NCBI RefSeq assembly: GCF_000286075.1
Contig: NZ_AJTZ01000005.1
Span: forward strand, 124,001 to 188,000
Direction of reading: 5' to 3'
Source: Streptococcus ratti FA-1 = DSM 20564
GTDB taxonomy: Bacteria; Bacillota; Bacilli; Lactobacillales; Streptococcaceae
DNA: 64,000 nucleotides
Numbering within the stretch: the stretch's first letter is position 1; each line of letters opens with the position of its first letter. The notes under the pieces were generated by a model. That model was given only the letters and a program-made list of their open reading frames with translations. It had not been told where the DNA came from and made no database searches. The position numbers and the translations under genes are program-made. Positions 46,617 to 56,572 of the stretch are shown here, one piece after another.

Positions 46617-47030
46617 TACCTGTAGTGAGACGGTTATCAACGATTGCGAAAGGGATACAAATGGTGTTTTCTGATAATCAGCATCCTTTGTCCAACTGCA
46701 TGGGCTGAAGATATCTTCTAGCGATTGTGTGCAAAGGTAAGCGGCTATTTTCTATTTTGGCAGAAGATAAGGAAACTAGCAAGCTAATACTCAGTTAAAA
46801 TCACAATCAGAATTTTTCCTTAGTTTCATTTCCTAGGTAGGGAGATCTAACCTCAAGAAAAAATTGAAACAAAAGGTTCCAACTCAAACAATGAAATGAT
46901 GAACTAATTACTTCATTGCTAATCCTCCCTAGCTAATTGAGGTGTAACTAATATTTTTCAGATATTGAAAATAAGTAAGCATTAAAAGTCATTTTAGGCA
47001 TCAGTGAAAAATAATGTTCAGCTGTTTTTT
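46617..47030. other. About 400 bases without a recognised gene
   Basis: No frame of useful length or start signal on either strand, and no strong repeat. A+T-rich leader-like sequence before tex. Confidence 0.5.
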
Positions 47031-47054
47031 CTTTATCTCTAACAGGAGTAATTG

Positions 47055-47063
47055 TGCTATAAT
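47055..47063 (+). promoter_or_regulatory. Extended -10 promoter directly before tex
   Basis: TGC-TATAAT (47055-47063) with the tex ATG at 47071, seven bases after the hexamer; no Shine-Dalgarno fits. A leaderless tex mRNA is likely. Confidence 0.6.
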
Positions 47064-47070
47064 ATTTCTT

Positions 47071-49197
47071 ATGGAAATTATTGACAAAATTACTCAGGAT
47101 TTAAATCTGAAAGAAAGTCAGATTAAGAAAGTTTTAGAATTAACAGCAGAAGGAAATACCATACCCTTTATAGCCCGTTACCGTAAGGAAATGACTGGGA
47201 ACCTTGATGAAGTTGACATCAAGGCTATCATTGATCTGAATAAAAGCCTGACAGCCTTAGCAGAGCGTAAGACAAGTGTTCTAGCTAAGATTGAGAGTCA
47301 GGGTAAACTAACGCCCGAGCTGCAAGAGGCTATTGAAACAGCCGATAAGCTGGCCGATGTCGAAGAACTCTACCTGCCTTACAAAGAAAAAAGACGGACC
47401 AAGGCCACTATTGCGCGTGAAAACGGCCTCTTCGCCCTAGCGCGGCTCATTTTGCAGAATGTGCCGGATTTAAAAAAACAGGCTGAAAGCTTTGTCAATG
47501 AAACCTTCACGACAGCTGAAGAAGCTCTTGGCGGTGCTATGGATATCTTGATTGAAGCTTTAGCAGATGATACCAAGCTGCGTTCGTGGACCTATAATGA
47601 AATTTGGGCAAACAGTCTCATTTTATCAGACGTCAAAGATGCCGAATCAGATGAGAAAAAAGTTTTCCAAATTTACTATGACTTTTCGGAACGCGTTTCC
47701 AAAATTCAGGGCTATCGCGTTTTAGCACTCAATCGGGGCGAAAAACTTGGTATTTTAAAAGTACATTTTGAACACAATCTTGATAAAATGACCCGCTTTT
47801 TTGAAGCTCGTTTCAAGGACAAAAATGATTATATCAGACAAGTCGTGCAGGCAGCCCTCAAAAAGAAAATCCTGCCGGCCATGGAACGCCGGATTCGGGC
47901 AGAACTGACTGACAAGGCAGAAGACGGGGCTATTCAGCTCTTTTCTGATAATCTTAGAAATCTGCTGTTGATTCCGCCTTTAAAAGGGAAGATGGTGCTG
48001 GGCTTTGACCCCGCCTTTCGGACGGGAGCAAAGCTGGCTGTTGTTGATCAAACGGGGAAATTAATAGCAACGCAGGTCATCTATCCTGTTCCTCCGGCCA
48101 GCCGGGCTAAGATTGATCAGGCAAAAGCTGATTTGGCTAACCTGATTGCAGACTGTGCTATTGAGGTTATAGCTATCGGCAATGGGACAGCCAGCCGGGA
48201 GAGCGAAGCCTTTGTGGCAGAAGTGCTCAAGGATTTCCCCGGAGTTTCTTATGTTATTGTCAATGAAAGCGGTGCATCGGTCTATTCTGCTTCTGAATTA
48301 GCCCGGCACGAATTTCCGGAGCTGACTGTTGAAAAACGTTCGGCTATTTCAATTGCCAGACGCCTGCAGGATCCATTGGCAGAGCTGGTCAAAATCGATC
48401 CTAAATCTATCGGAGTCGGTCAGTATCAGCACGATGTCAGCCAGAAGAAATTAGCAGAAAATCTTGATTTTGTGGTGGAAACAGTGGTCAATCAGGTCGG
48501 CGTCAATGTCAATACGGCCAGTCCGGCTCTGCTATCACATGTTTCCGGCCTCAATAAGACCATTTCCGAAAACATTGTCAAATACCGAGAAGAAAACGGG
48601 CGCCTGACCTCCCGCAAAGACATTCAAAAAGTGCCCCGCTTAGGAGCCAAAGCCTTTGAGCAGGCGGCCGGATTCTTGCGGATTCCTAATGCTGACAATA
48701 TTTTGGATAACACGGGTGTTCATCCGGAATCCTACGGCGCTGTGGAAAAACTTTTTTCCTTACTCGAGATTACAGAATTGGATGACTCTGCTCAGGCGAA
48801 ACTTCGGTCTGTAGATATTGAACAAAGAGCTGCAGAGATTGGTCTGGGGCAAGAAACCTTAAAGGATATTATTGCCGATTTGCTCAAACCCGGCCGTGAT
48901 TTGCGCGATGATTTTGCTGCCCCTCAGCTGCGGCAGGATGTGCTGGAATTAGCTGATTTAGAAATCGGGCAGCAGCTGGAAGGGACCGTTCGCAATGTTG
49001 TTGATTTTGGGGCCTTTGTTGACATTGGTCTTCATGAAGACGGTTTGATTCATATTTCGCAGATGAGCAGTCAGTTCGTTAAACATCCCAGTCAGGTCGT
49101 AGCAGTTGGTGATGTTGTCAGAGTTTGGGTTTCAAAAATTGACCAGGAACGTGAGAAAGTTAATCTTTCTTTGGTGGCTTTAAATGAACTTAACTGA
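47071..49197 (+). CDS. tex: Tex family RNA-binding transcription accessory protein
   Basis: Tex/Spt6-like protein. N-terminal Tex domain ([20 protein letters not shown] onward), a YqgF-like RNase H fold ([18 protein letters not shown], about 310), helix-hairpin-helix repeats ([16 protein letters not shown], about 480) and a C-terminal S1 domain ([21 protein letters not shown], about 640). 708 residues. The ATG at 47071 is used; the longer frame from 47014 would run across the promoter. The stop overlaps sprT. Confidence 0.94.
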   Translation: MEIIDKITQDLNLKESQIKKVLELTAEGNTIPFIARYRKEMTGNLDEVDIKAIIDLNKSLTALAERKTSVLAKIESQGKLTPELQEAIETADKLADVEELYLPYKEKRRTKATIARENGLFALARLILQNVPDLKKQAESFVNETFTTAEEALGGAMDILIEALADDTKLRSWTYNEIWANSLILSDVKDAESDEKKVFQIYYDFSERVSKIQGYRVLALNRGEKLGILKVHFEHNLDKMTRFFEARFKDKNDYIRQVVQAALKKKILPAMERRIRAELTDKAEDGAIQLFSDNLRNLLLIPPLKGKMVLGFDPAFRTGAKLAVVDQTGKLIATQVIYPVPPASRAKIDQAKADLANLIADCAIEVIAIGNGTASRESEAFVAEVLKDFPGVSYVIVNESGASVYSASELARHEFPELTVEKRSAISIARRLQDPLAELVKIDPKSIGVGQYQHDVSQKKLAENLDFVVETVVNQVGVNVNTASPALLSHVSGLNKTISENIVKYREENGRLTSRKDIQKVPRLGAKAFEQAAGFLRIPNADNILDNTGVHPESYGAVEKLFSLLEITELDDSAQAKLRSVDIEQRAAEIGLGQETLKDIIADLLKPGRDLRDDFAAPQLRQDVLELADLEIGQQLEGTVRNVVDFGAFVDIGLHEDGLIHISQMSSQFVKHPSQVVAVGDVVRVWVSKIDQEREKVNLSLVALNELN

Positions 49198-49627
49198 ATA
49201 TGTTAAAGACGTTTCCCGTCAGGATTTCGGGATGGAATTCCAGCATAAGGCCCTTTGGAATTCACGTTTGCAGACGACCGGCGGACGTTTTTTCCCACAG
49301 GATGGGCATCTGGATTTCAATCCTAAATTCTGTAAAAAGGGTGATGAAGAGACCTTTCGGAAAATTGTTCGTCATGAACTTTGCCATTATCACCTCTATT
49401 ATGCAGGCAAGGGGTACAGGCATCGGGACAAGGATTTCAAGGAATTATTGCTCAAGGTTAACGGTATCCGCTATGCACCGAGTCTGAGAAGCAAAACTTT
49501 TTACTATTCTTATCAATGTCAGAACTGCGGGCAAGTGTATCAGCGAAAAAGGCGCATTAATACAGAAAAATTTGCCTGCGGCAGCTGCCAGGGCAGATTA
49601 AGTCCGCAAAATCAGTCGCAAGGCTGA
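49184..49627 (+). CDS. SprT-like zinc metallopeptidase family protein
   Basis: 147 residues of the SprT/YpsE-like family. The zincin motif [10 protein letters not shown] (about residues 65-74) and two CxxC pairs near the C-terminus ([16 protein letters not shown]) forming a zinc ribbon are visible. The gene overlaps the end of tex by 14 bases, a common streptococcal order. A protease or chaperone role is inferred from family; substrates are unknown. Confidence 0.88.
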   Translation: MNLTEYVKDVSRQDFGMEFQHKALWNSRLQTTGGRFFPQDGHLDFNPKFCKKGDEETFRKIVRHELCHYHLYYAGKGYRHRDKDFKELLLKVNGIRYAPSLRSKTFYYSYQCQNCGQVYQRKRRINTEKFACGSCQGRLSPQNQSQG

Positions 49628-49712
49628 TGCCAAACTTTTCTCAAATGTTATACTAGTATTGTCAATGAAGTTTATGACAGATTTTTAAAGGGAATGAGAA
49701 GGTAAGGTTTTA

Positions 49713-50006
49713 ATGACAAAGGCTATCTTTTATAAGCAAAGAAAAAATCGGATGATTTGCGGCGTAGTGGCAGGCTTGGCCGATAAGTACGGCTGGGATT
49801 TGCCCATTGCCAGAGTTTTGACAGCTCTTTTTGTTTATTTTTCAGGGGGCTTTGGTATTATTCTCTATATTATTTTGGCAATCTGTCTGCCCTATAAGGA
49901 AGATTTGGGAAAGAACGGACAGTCAGGCAGTTATCATCAGGGACCGCGCAAACGCAAGGATGCTGAGGTTATTGATGATAAAGATAAAGGAAAGTGGTTT
50001 TGGTGA
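49713..50006 (+). CDS. PspC-domain membrane protein
   Basis: 97 residues. N-terminal PspC domain RKNRMICGVVAGLADKYGWDLPIARVL (about 11-37), one membrane helix (about 38-60), then a charged cytoplasmic or external tail (RKRKDAEVIDDKDKGK). Typical of envelope-stress proteins. It stands upstream of hprK in streptococci but here is separated from it by a terminator. Confidence 0.82.
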   Translation: MTKAIFYKQRKNRMICGVVAGLADKYGWDLPIARVLTALFVYFSGGFGIILYIILAICLPYKEDLGKNGQSGSYHQGPRKRKDAEVIDDKDKGKWFW

Positions 50007-50163
50007 TAGCACAGGCAGTCTAAAAAGCAGCATCTGTTTCAGAGATTCTTAGAACAGGAAAGAGTCATGAGTAATCTGCCGGTAAAAATACAGCCGGCTG
50101 GCTAATTTTATTTTTAGATGCTATCCAATTTGAGGAAAACGAGCTATTTTATAAGCAATAGAA

Positions 50164-50209
50164 CCCTGTCAGCCTCCCTTATTATCGAAGGCTGACAGGG
50201 CTCTTTTTC
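50164..50209 (+). terminator. Terminator before hprK
   Basis: CCCTGTCAGCCT / AGGCTGACAGGG, a perfect 12-bp stem followed by CTCTTTTTCTTTT. Confidence 0.88.
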
Positions 50210-50271
50210 TTTTACAGCGAAAATCCCATTTTATAGCTATTTGTGGTATAATAGGGTGCTAAGGAGGTAGT

Positions 50272-51207
50272 ATGTCAGTTACAGTACAGATGTTGGTGGA
50301 CAAGGTGAAATTAGATGTTGTTTATGGCACCGCTGAGCTCTTGCAAAAGACGATTGCAACAGCTGATATTTCCCGTCCGGGTCTTGAAATGACCGGTTAC
50401 TTTGATTATTACGCACCCGAACGTATCCAGTTACTGGGAATGAAGGAATGGTCCTACTTAACACAGATGACCTCGCATAACCGCTATTCTGTTTTAAAAG
50501 AAATGTTTAAGACAGAAACACCGGCTGTTATTGTAGCCAGATCTCTCGCCATTCCGGAGGAAATGCTCAAAGCGGCTAAGGAAAAGGGTATAGCTGTTTT
50601 ACAAAGTCACGTTCCTACCAGTCGGCTTTCAGGCGAAATGTCCTGGTATTTAGATTCCTGTCTGGCTGAGAGAACCAGTGTCCACGGTGTTCTTATGGAT
50701 ATTTATGGCATGGGTGTTCTCATTCAGGGAGACTCAGGTATCGGTAAGAGCGAGACAGGTCTGGAACTTGTTAAACGCGGTCACCGTCTGGTTGCTGATG
50801 ACCGAGTTGATGTCTATGCTAAAGACGAGGAGACCCTTTGGGGTGAGCCGGCTGAAATTTTGCGGCACCTGCTGGAAATCAGAGGGGTTGGGATCATCGA
50901 TGTGATGAGCCTTTACGGAGCCAGCGCTGTCAAAGATTCTTCACAGGTTCAGCTGTCTATTTACCTTGAAAATTTTGAAAAGGATAAAATCTTTGACCGT
51001 TTAGGAAACGGCAATGGAGAAGTCGAAATGTCCGGCGTTAAAATTCCCCGTGTGCGCATACCAGTTAAGACAGGACGAAATGTTTCAGTTGTTATTGAAG
51101 CTGCTGCCATGAATTACCGTGCTAAACAGATGGGCTATGATGCGACGAAGACCTTTGAAGATCGTCTGACACATTTGATCGGTCAAAATGAGGTGCGAAA
51201 TGATTAA
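50272..51207 (+). CDS. hprK: HPr kinase/phosphorylase
   Basis: Phosphorylates HPr at Ser46 in response to glycolytic intermediates, making the corepressor of CcpA. 311 residues. P-loop [14 protein letters not shown] (about 152), the K/P-loop-adjacent [10 protein letters not shown], and the signature [16 protein letters not shown] (about 202). AAGGAGGT precedes the ATG; a TATAAT is at about 50248. First gene of hprK-lgt-DUF948-YtxH. Confidence 0.96.
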   Translation: MSVTVQMLVDKVKLDVVYGTAELLQKTIATADISRPGLEMTGYFDYYAPERIQLLGMKEWSYLTQMTSHNRYSVLKEMFKTETPAVIVARSLAIPEEMLKAAKEKGIAVLQSHVPTSRLSGEMSWYLDSCLAERTSVHGVLMDIYGMGVLIQGDSGIGKSETGLELVKRGHRLVADDRVDVYAKDEETLWGEPAEILRHLLEIRGVGIIDVMSLYGASAVKDSSQVQLSIYLENFEKDKIFDRLGNGNGEVEMSGVKIPRVRIPVKTGRNVSVVIEAAAMNYRAKQMGYDATKTFEDRLTHLIGQNEVRND

Positions 51208-51991
51208 TCCCATTGCCGTTCAGATTGGACCTATAGCCATTCGCTGGTATGCCATTTGTATTGTAACAGGGCTTATTTTGGCTGTTTATCTTACAGGGCT
51301 TGAAGCACCTCAAAAAAACATCAAAAAAGAGGATGTTTTAGACTTTATTTTAATCGCTTTTCCTTTAGCCATTATTGGCGCACGGCTTTACTATGTGATC
51401 TTCAATTGGGATTATTATGCTAAAAATCCCAGTGAAATTCTAGCCATTTGGCAAGGCGGCATTGCCATCTATGGCGGATTGATTACAGGAGCTGCTGTGC
51501 TCTTTGTCTTTTGTTACTACCGGATGATTAAGCCGATTGATTTTCTGGATATTGCAGTACCGGGAGTAATGCTGGCGCAGGCCATTGGCCGCTGGGGAAA
51601 TTTTATTAATCAGGAAGCTTATGGCAAGGCTGTTGCCCATCTCAATTATCTGCCTGAATGGATCAAAAAGCAGATGTATATTGATGGCCACTACCGCACG
51701 CCAACTTTTCTTTATGAATCTCTGTGGAATTTGCTGGGATTTGCCATTATTATGAGTTTGCGCCACAGACCCAATCTTTTAAAAGAAGGAGAAATAACTT
51801 TCTTTTACCTGATTTGGTATGGCTGCGGCCGCTTTGTTATTGAGGGAATGCGAACAGACAGCCTCATGTTTATGAATCTGCGGGTATCGCAGGGGCTTTC
51901 TGCGCTGCTGGTTGCTGTTGGAATTATCCTCGCTGTCTATCGGCGCCGCCGTCAAACAGTACCTTACTATCAGATAGCTCGAAAAAGTTAG
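51200..51991 (+). CDS. lgt: Prolipoprotein diacylglyceryl transferase
   Basis: Integral membrane enzyme attaching diacylglycerol from phosphatidylglycerol to the lipobox Cys of prolipoproteins. Seen: [19 protein letters not shown] at the N-terminus, the essential region [13 protein letters not shown] (about 135) and the C-terminal GxxRFxxE-like [14 protein letters not shown] (about 208). The ATG at 51200 (product MINPIA) is used instead of 51188 because GAGGTG lies between them and it matches the family start. Overlaps hprK by eight bases. Confidence 0.95.
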   Translation: MINPIAVQIGPIAIRWYAICIVTGLILAVYLTGLEAPQKNIKKEDVLDFILIAFPLAIIGARLYYVIFNWDYYAKNPSEILAIWQGGIAIYGGLITGAAVLFVFCYYRMIKPIDFLDIAVPGVMLAQAIGRWGNFINQEAYGKAVAHLNYLPEWIKKQMYIDGHYRTPTFLYESLWNLLGFAIIMSLRHRPNLLKEGEITFFYLIWYGCGRFVIEGMRTDSLMFMNLRVSQGLSALLVAVGIILAVYRRRRQTVPYYQIARKS

Positions 51992-52009
51992 TTAGATTAG
52001 GAGAAAATT

Positions 52010-52402
52010 ATGTGGGAAATTGCTTTATTGATTATTGCTATTGCCTTTGCTGTTTTAACTGTTTTTATCATTCTTTTGCTCAGAAAAATTTCAGATACTG
52101 TTGATGAATCTCGGCAAAGTTTGAAGGTTCTGACGAGCGATGTCAACGTAACGCTTTATCAGACCAATGAACTGTTAGCTAAGACCAATGTACTGGTAGA
52201 AGACGTTAACGGCAAGGTTCAAACTATTGATCCGCTTTTTACAGCCATAGCTGATTTATCAGAAAGTGTTTCTGATCTTAATCAGCAAGCTCGCTATTTT
52301 AGCCAAAAGGCAAGCAATGCTACCTCTAATGTTGGCAAGGCAGGAGCAGCTTATACAGTTGGCAAAGTAGCTTCTAAATTATTTAGGAAGAAAGGAAAAT
52401 AA
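52010..52402 (+). CDS. DUF948-domain membrane-anchored protein
   Basis: 130 residues with one N-terminal membrane helix (about 3-23), then a coiled-coil-like helical region with repeated VDVNGKVQTIDPLF-type heptads and a basic end. The family occurs next to hprK/lgt and with YtxH proteins in streptococci. Function is unknown; envelope stress or general stress is suspected for the YtxH partner family. Confidence 0.82.
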   Translation: MWEIALLIIAIAFAVLTVFIILLLRKISDTVDESRQSLKVLTSDVNVTLYQTNELLAKTNVLVEDVNGKVQTIDPLFTAIADLSESVSDLNQQARYFSQKASNATSNVGKAGAAYTVGKVASKLFRKKGK

Positions 52403-52404
52403 TT

Positions 52405-52848
52405 ATGGGTAAATTTTTGAATACAGTTATCATCGGTGCTGCATCAGGCGCTGCGGCAGCTTACTTTCTCTCTACAGATAAGGGAAAACAATTTAAGCAA
52501 AAGGTCAAGGAAACATTGTCGGCCTATAAAGAAAATCCTGAAGAATACCATCAATACGCCGCTCAAAAAGCTAATGAGTATAAGTCGGCAGCGGTCAATA
52601 CTGTTAAGGATTACAAAGAAAAAATGGCAGCCAATGAGCTGACAAAAGATGATGTGGTATCTGCCGTTAAAGAAAAGGCCTCTCAGGTAGGAGACTTTGC
52701 TAATCAAACTTTGTCTGAAGTCAAGGATCGTCTGTCTCAAGCTGCCGAAAAGTCAGAAAAAACAGCTGAAGCAGTGAAAGCTGAAGTTGATGATATTGTG
52801 ATTGATTACCAAGAAGAAGCAGAAGCTGCAGACAATATCAAAGATTAA
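52405..52848 (+). CDS. YtxH-domain protein
   Basis: 147 residues. N-terminal hydrophobic helix with GAASGAAAAYFLSTDKGKQFK (about 8-28), then a long charged amphipathic helical region (Lys/Glu/Ala-rich) ending in an acidic tail. Two bases separate it from the DUF948 gene; a single operon is likely. Confidence 0.83.
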   Translation: MGKFLNTVIIGAASGAAAAYFLSTDKGKQFKQKVKETLSAYKENPEEYHQYAAQKANEYKSAAVNTVKDYKEKMAANELTKDDVVSAVKEKASQVGDFANQTLSEVKDRLSQAAEKSEKTAEAVKAEVDDIVIDYQEEAEAADNIKD

Positions 52849-52976
52849 AAACGCAGTTTTCTCTAGCTTTTGAGACTGTCAGTTATAGAAGGGAGCGAGC
52901 AGATTACTGAAAAAGACTGCTTGTTATCGCTTGACTATATCTAAAACCACAAAAAAGAAAGCGGGATAAAGTAAAT

Positions 52977-53056
52977 ATCTCCCTGTCAAATAACAGTTGA
53001 ATAATAAAATTAAGCAGGGGTCTGATTCCTAAATAATATGGGAGTCAGGCCTTTTC
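52977..53056. repeat. Short interspersed repeat, copy 3 (diverged)
   Basis: ATCTCCCTGTCAAA, ATAATAAAATTAAG, then the hairpin-like pair AGGGGTCTGATTCC / GGGAGTCAGGCCTT. The order of parts matches copies 1 and 2 (13087-13181, 14499-14590) with a different hairpin sequence. Upstream GGGATAAAGT matches GGGACGAAAGT of copy 1. Confidence 0.55.
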
Positions 53057-53146
53057 AATTACTTTGACTGCATTTAGAGTTGATACTATAAGCAAATGAG
53101 GGGCAGCCAGTTTCAGTTTATCTTCAAGCTTAATTGCATAAAAAAA

Positions 53147-53184
53147 CACCTCAACTGTTAGCTTTTTAGACTAACGGTGAGGTG
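53147..53184. terminator. Bidirectional terminator
   Basis: CACCTCA / TGAGGTG and GTTAG / CTAAC stem with an A-tract before it, between the YtxH gene side and the convergent minus-strand gene at 53238. Confidence 0.75.
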
Positions 53185-53237
53185 CCGTTGATTTTGTTTG
53201 AGCTTCATTTTGCTGGCAGAAGTCCACTTTTTTATTA

Positions 53238-53525
53238 TCAAGATTTAAGGCGTTTCAGACCGGCTTGTGCTGCTGATGTAATTCCCCAGCTAATCAGCAA
53301 GGACAGCGGGAAAGCAAAGACAGGAGAGAACTTAGCAACTAGAAGAATAAAACAGGTCAGGATTGTTACGACACAGAAAAAAGCCAGTTTAGCGAAAAAA
53401 ATAAGTTCGTCTAGCTTTGTTCTGCTATCATCAAAATCTTGAAATTCTTGATATTTAGGTGTCAGATCTTCTTGATAATCAAGTTCTTCATAATTTTCTG
53501 TCTGCCTGTTCAGATTTGCTGACAT
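53238..53525 (-). CDS. DUF3270-like small membrane protein
   Basis: 95 residues: a polar, Asp/Glu/Gln-rich N-terminal half (about 1-40, NYEELDYQEDLTPKYQEFQD) and two membrane helices (about 43-62, 66-83). It resembles the streptococcal DUF3270 family. GAGGAGG-type Shine-Dalgarno upstream of the start. It reads away from the U32 genes. Confidence 0.75.
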   Translation of the reverse strand: MSANLNRQTENYEELDYQEDLTPKYQEFQDFDDSRTKLDELIFFAKLAFFCVVTILTCFILLVAKFSPVFAFPLSLLISWGITSAAQAGLKRLKS

Positions 53526-53670
53526 GAGTTCCTCCTCTGGATATTCCTTAACATCTTATCACAAATTGTGAAGTTTGTCATCTGTTTTCTGAAATTTTTT
53601 TTGTAAAAAGCCTTCTTTCGCTTTTGATAGGGCTTTAAATTTTTAAAAAAGTGGCTTTTTATCTTAAATT

Positions 53671-53679
53671 TGATACAAT
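53671..53679 (+). promoter_or_regulatory. Extended -10 promoter directly before the first U32 gene
   Basis: TGA-TACAAT (53671-53679) with the ATG at 53687, seven bases after the hexamer; a third apparent leaderless start in the window. Confidence 0.55.
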
Positions 53680-53686
53680 AATAGGT

Positions 53687-54613
53687 ATGGAAAAAATTGT
53701 TATTACTGCAACTGCAGAATCTGTTGAACAAGTCAAAGAATTGTTAGACGCTGGTGTAGACCGCATCTATGTCGGTGAGAAAGATTATGCTTTGCGTCTG
53801 CCGCATACTTTTAACTATGATGAGCTGCGGGAGATTGCTGCGCTGGTTCATGGAGCTGGGAAAGAGCTTACGGTTGCCGCCAATGCTCTCATGCACCAGG
53901 AAATGATGGATAATATCAAGCCTTTTTTGGAATTGATGAAGGAAATTCAGGTAGATTATCTGGTGGTTGGTGATGCCGGGATTTTTTATGTTAATAAGCG
54001 TGATGGCTATCATTTTAAGCTGATTTATGACACATCTGTTTTTGTTACTTCCAGCCGTCAGGTTAATTTTTGGGGGGAGCATGGAGCTGTAGAAGCTGTC
54101 TTAGCGCGTGAAATCCCTTCAAAAGAGCTTTTTTCCATGTCTGAGAATTTAGAAATTCCCGCTGAAATCTTGGTTTACGGGGCTTCTGTTATTCACCATT
54201 CAAAACGGCCCTTGATTCAAAATTATTACAATTTTACGCATATAGATGATGAAAAATCAAGAGAACGCGGTCTTTTTCTGGCTGAACCTAGCGATCCGGA
54301 ATCGCATTATTCGATTTACGAAGATAAGCATGGAACGCATATTTTTATTAATAATGATATTGATTTGATGACAAAACTCCCAGAGCTGACTAAGCATCAT
54401 TATTGTCATTGGAAACTGGATGGTATTTACTGTCCGGGACAGAATTTTGTGCAGATTGCTAAATTATTTGTCAAGGCACGTACCTTGATTGAGGAAGGTA
54501 TTTTTACGCAAGATCAGGCCTTCCTCTTTGATGAAGAAATTAGAAAACTCCATCCCAAGGGCCGTGGTTTAGATACTGGTTTTTATGATTTTGACCCTAA
54601 TCTAGTGAAATAA
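53687..54613 (+). CDS. Peptidase U32 family protein
   Basis: 308 residues of the U32 family, smaller partner. MEKIVITATAESVEQVKELLDAGVDRIYVGEK at the N-terminus (TIM-barrel beginning), Y/H-rich middle. In Gram-positives two adjacent U32 proteins act in tRNA 5-hydroxyuridine synthesis (TrhP type); a similar role is inferred. The ATG at 53687 was chosen over the frame from 53651, which includes the promoter. 16 bases separate it from the second U32 gene. Confidence 0.85.
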   Translation: MEKIVITATAESVEQVKELLDAGVDRIYVGEKDYALRLPHTFNYDELREIAALVHGAGKELTVAANALMHQEMMDNIKPFLELMKEIQVDYLVVGDAGIFYVNKRDGYHFKLIYDTSVFVTSSRQVNFWGEHGAVEAVLAREIPSKELFSMSENLEIPAEILVYGASVIHHSKRPLIQNYYNFTHIDDEKSRERGLFLAEPSDPESHYSIYEDKHGTHIFINNDIDLMTKLPELTKHHYCHWKLDGIYCPGQNFVQIAKLFVKARTLIEEGIFTQDQAFLFDEEIRKLHPKGRGLDTGFYDFDPNLVK

Positions 54614-54629
54614 AAGAAAGAGATAGATA

Positions 54630-55919
54630 ATGATACAAACAAAGAAAAAAAGGCCGGAAGTTTTGTCACCGGCTGGAACTTTAGAAAAACTTAAAGTTGC
54701 TGTAGATTATGGAGCAGATGCTGTTTTTGTCGGCGGTCAGGCCTATGGTCTTCGCAGTCGTGCTGGCAATTTTTCCATGGAAGAAATGGCCGAGGGCATT
54801 CATTACGCTCATGAACACGGTGTAAAGGTCTATGTAGCTGCCAATATGGTAACCCATGAGGGCAATGAAACTGGAGCTGGTCAATGGTTTCGGGATCTGC
54901 GTGATTTAGGTCTTGATGCTGTTATCGTATCAGATCCCGCCTTGATTGCCATCTGTGCGGCGGAGGCACCCGGTTTAGAAATTCATTTGTCTACACAGGC
55001 TTCGTCAACGAATTATGAAACATTTGAATTTTGGAAGGAACTGGGGCTGACACGTGTGGTTTTAGCACGTGAAGTTACCATGAAAGAACTAGCTGAAATA
55101 CGCAAACGTACCAGTGTTGAAATCGAAGCCTTTGTACACGGTGCCATGTGTATTTCTTATTCAGGGCGCTGTGTTTTATCAAATCACATGAGCCATCGTG
55201 ATGCCAATCGGGGCGGCTGCTCACAATCCTGCCGCTGGAAATACGATCTTTTTGATATGCCTTTTGGCCAGGAACGCAGGTCGCTGAAAGGTGAAATTCC
55301 TGAAGAATTCTCGATGTCAGCTGTTGATATGTGCATGATTGAACATATTCCCGACATGATTGAAAACGGTGTTGACAGCCTTAAGATTGAAGGCCGTATG
55401 AAATCCATTCACTATGTCTCTACAGTGACCAACTGTTATAAGGCGGCTGTTGATGCCTACCTTGAAAGTCCGGAAAAATTTGAAGCTATCAAAGAGGATT
55501 TGATTGACGAATTATGGAAGGTAGCTCAGCGGGAATTGGCAACTGGCTTTTACTACAGTACCCCAACTGAAAATGAGCAGCTCTTCGGAGCGCGCCGTAA
55601 GATTCCGCAATATAAATTTATCGGTGAAGTTGTTGACTTTGATGAAACAAGTATGACAGCAACCATTCGCCAGCGCAATGTTATCAATGAAGGAGACCGA
55701 GTTGAATTTTACGGACCGGGTTTTCGGCATTTTGAAACCTTTATCCAAGATTTGCATGATGCTGACGGTGTTAAAATTGAACGTGCCCCTAAACCTATGG
55801 AGCTCTTAACGATTACAGTGCCTCAGGCAGTAAAAGCAGGGGATATGATCCGTGCCTGCAAGGAAGGCCTGGTAAATTTATACAAAGAAGATGGCAGCAG
55901 CGTGACGCTCAGAGCCTGA
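54630..55919 (+). CDS. Peptidase U32 family protein (TrhP-like)
   Basis: 429 residues. LSPAGTLEKLKVAVDYGADAVFVGG (about 11-36) opens the barrel; EAFVHGAMCISYSGRCVLSNHMSHRDANRGGCSQSCRW (about 170-208) is the U32 signature with Cys residues that bind an iron-sulfur cluster. Partner of the upstream U32 protein in one operon; a role in tRNA wobble-uridine hydroxylation is inferred from the family, not peptidase activity. Confidence 0.9.
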   Translation: MIQTKKKRPEVLSPAGTLEKLKVAVDYGADAVFVGGQAYGLRSRAGNFSMEEMAEGIHYAHEHGVKVYVAANMVTHEGNETGAGQWFRDLRDLGLDAVIVSDPALIAICAAEAPGLEIHLSTQASSTNYETFEFWKELGLTRVVLAREVTMKELAEIRKRTSVEIEAFVHGAMCISYSGRCVLSNHMSHRDANRGGCSQSCRWKYDLFDMPFGQERRSLKGEIPEEFSMSAVDMCMIEHIPDMIENGVDSLKIEGRMKSIHYVSTVTNCYKAAVDAYLESPEKFEAIKEDLIDELWKVAQRELATGFYYSTPTENEQLFGARRKIPQYKFIGEVVDFDETSMTATIRQRNVINEGDRVEFYGPGFRHFETFIQDLHDADGVKIERAPKPMELLTITVPQAVKAGDMIRACKEGLVNLYKEDGSSVTLRA

Positions 55920-55930
55920 TGTGTCTTAAT

Positions 55931-56023
55931 ACTCTTTGAAAATCAAAGGTTGTTGACTTCGCTTTGCCGTACTTCAGTACTGTCTGCGGCTCGCTACTTA
56001 GTCCAATCTTGATTTTCTTTGAG
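55931..56023. repeat. BOX-like streptococcal repeat
   Basis: Ends ACTCTTTGAAAATCAA (55931-55946) and TTGATTTTCTTTGAG (56009-56023) pair as inverted repeats; the centre GACTTCGCTTTGCCGTAC resembles the BOX A core used in BOX-PCR (CGTCAGCGTCGCCTTGCCG). A short non-autonomous element or structured RNA. Confidence 0.65.
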
Positions 56024-56040
56024 TCTTAATTAATATAAAA

Positions 56041-56084
56041 GAACCCCTAAGGTTAGCCAGAGAATCTAATCTTAGGGGTGAGTT
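56041..56084. terminator. Terminator between the U32 gene and the minus-strand gene
   Basis: ACCCCTAAG / CTTAGGGGT stem, extended by TTAG / CTAA, usable from both sides. Confidence 0.75.
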
Positions 56085-56109
56085 TATTGGATCTGTTTTT
56101 ACCTGCAAA

Positions 56110-56424
56110 TCAGCTCAGTTTTTGTGAATCTCTGACGGTTTTTGGGACCAGAGTTAAGCGTTTGATGTCTGAGATACTGATAATAGCTGATATATTTTTT
56201 TGGAAATTTTTTAAAATGAGCTTATTGTTCTCTTTGTCATATTTGACAATATCTCCCGTAAAACTCTTATCAAGATAGATTACATGGACCGCTTCGTGCT
56301 TTTTTTGTGCCTGCAAAATCGTATGTAATAATTGATTGGTTTTTAAAATAATATCAGGAGATTTTTTGGTGGGTTCAATGAATTCTCTCACATGCTCTAA
56401 AATGGTTTGTAAAAATCTTTTCAT
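56110..56424 (-). CDS. Hypothetical YolD-like small protein
   Basis: 104 residues. The C-terminal half, HVIYLDKSFTGDIVKYDKENNKLILKNF (about 48-75) then ISISDIKRLTL, resembles YolD-like SH3-type folds that bind UmuC/PolV-like or other partners; the match is weak. No neighbouring polymerase. No signal peptide. Confidence 0.6.
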   Translation of the reverse strand: MKRFLQTILEHVREFIEPTKKSPDIILKTNQLLHTILQAQKKHEAVHVIYLDKSFTGDIVKYDKENNKLILKNFQKNISAIISISDIKRLTLVPKTVRDSQKLS

Positions 56425-56572
56425 GGTATTTTCTCTAAAAAATTGTTAGAATGATTATACCTTATTTTAGGTTAAAATAAAATACTTAATTAAAAATTGT
56501 AAGAAAAACGATAAATTTAAAAGTTTTCCGTTTTCACAGTCTTTCTTACGAATATAATGATAGGAGGAATAT

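Noticed and set aside
46434..46625. 63-codon frame after the ClC gene
   Set aside because: Covers two terminator hairpins; the product is composed of their arms.
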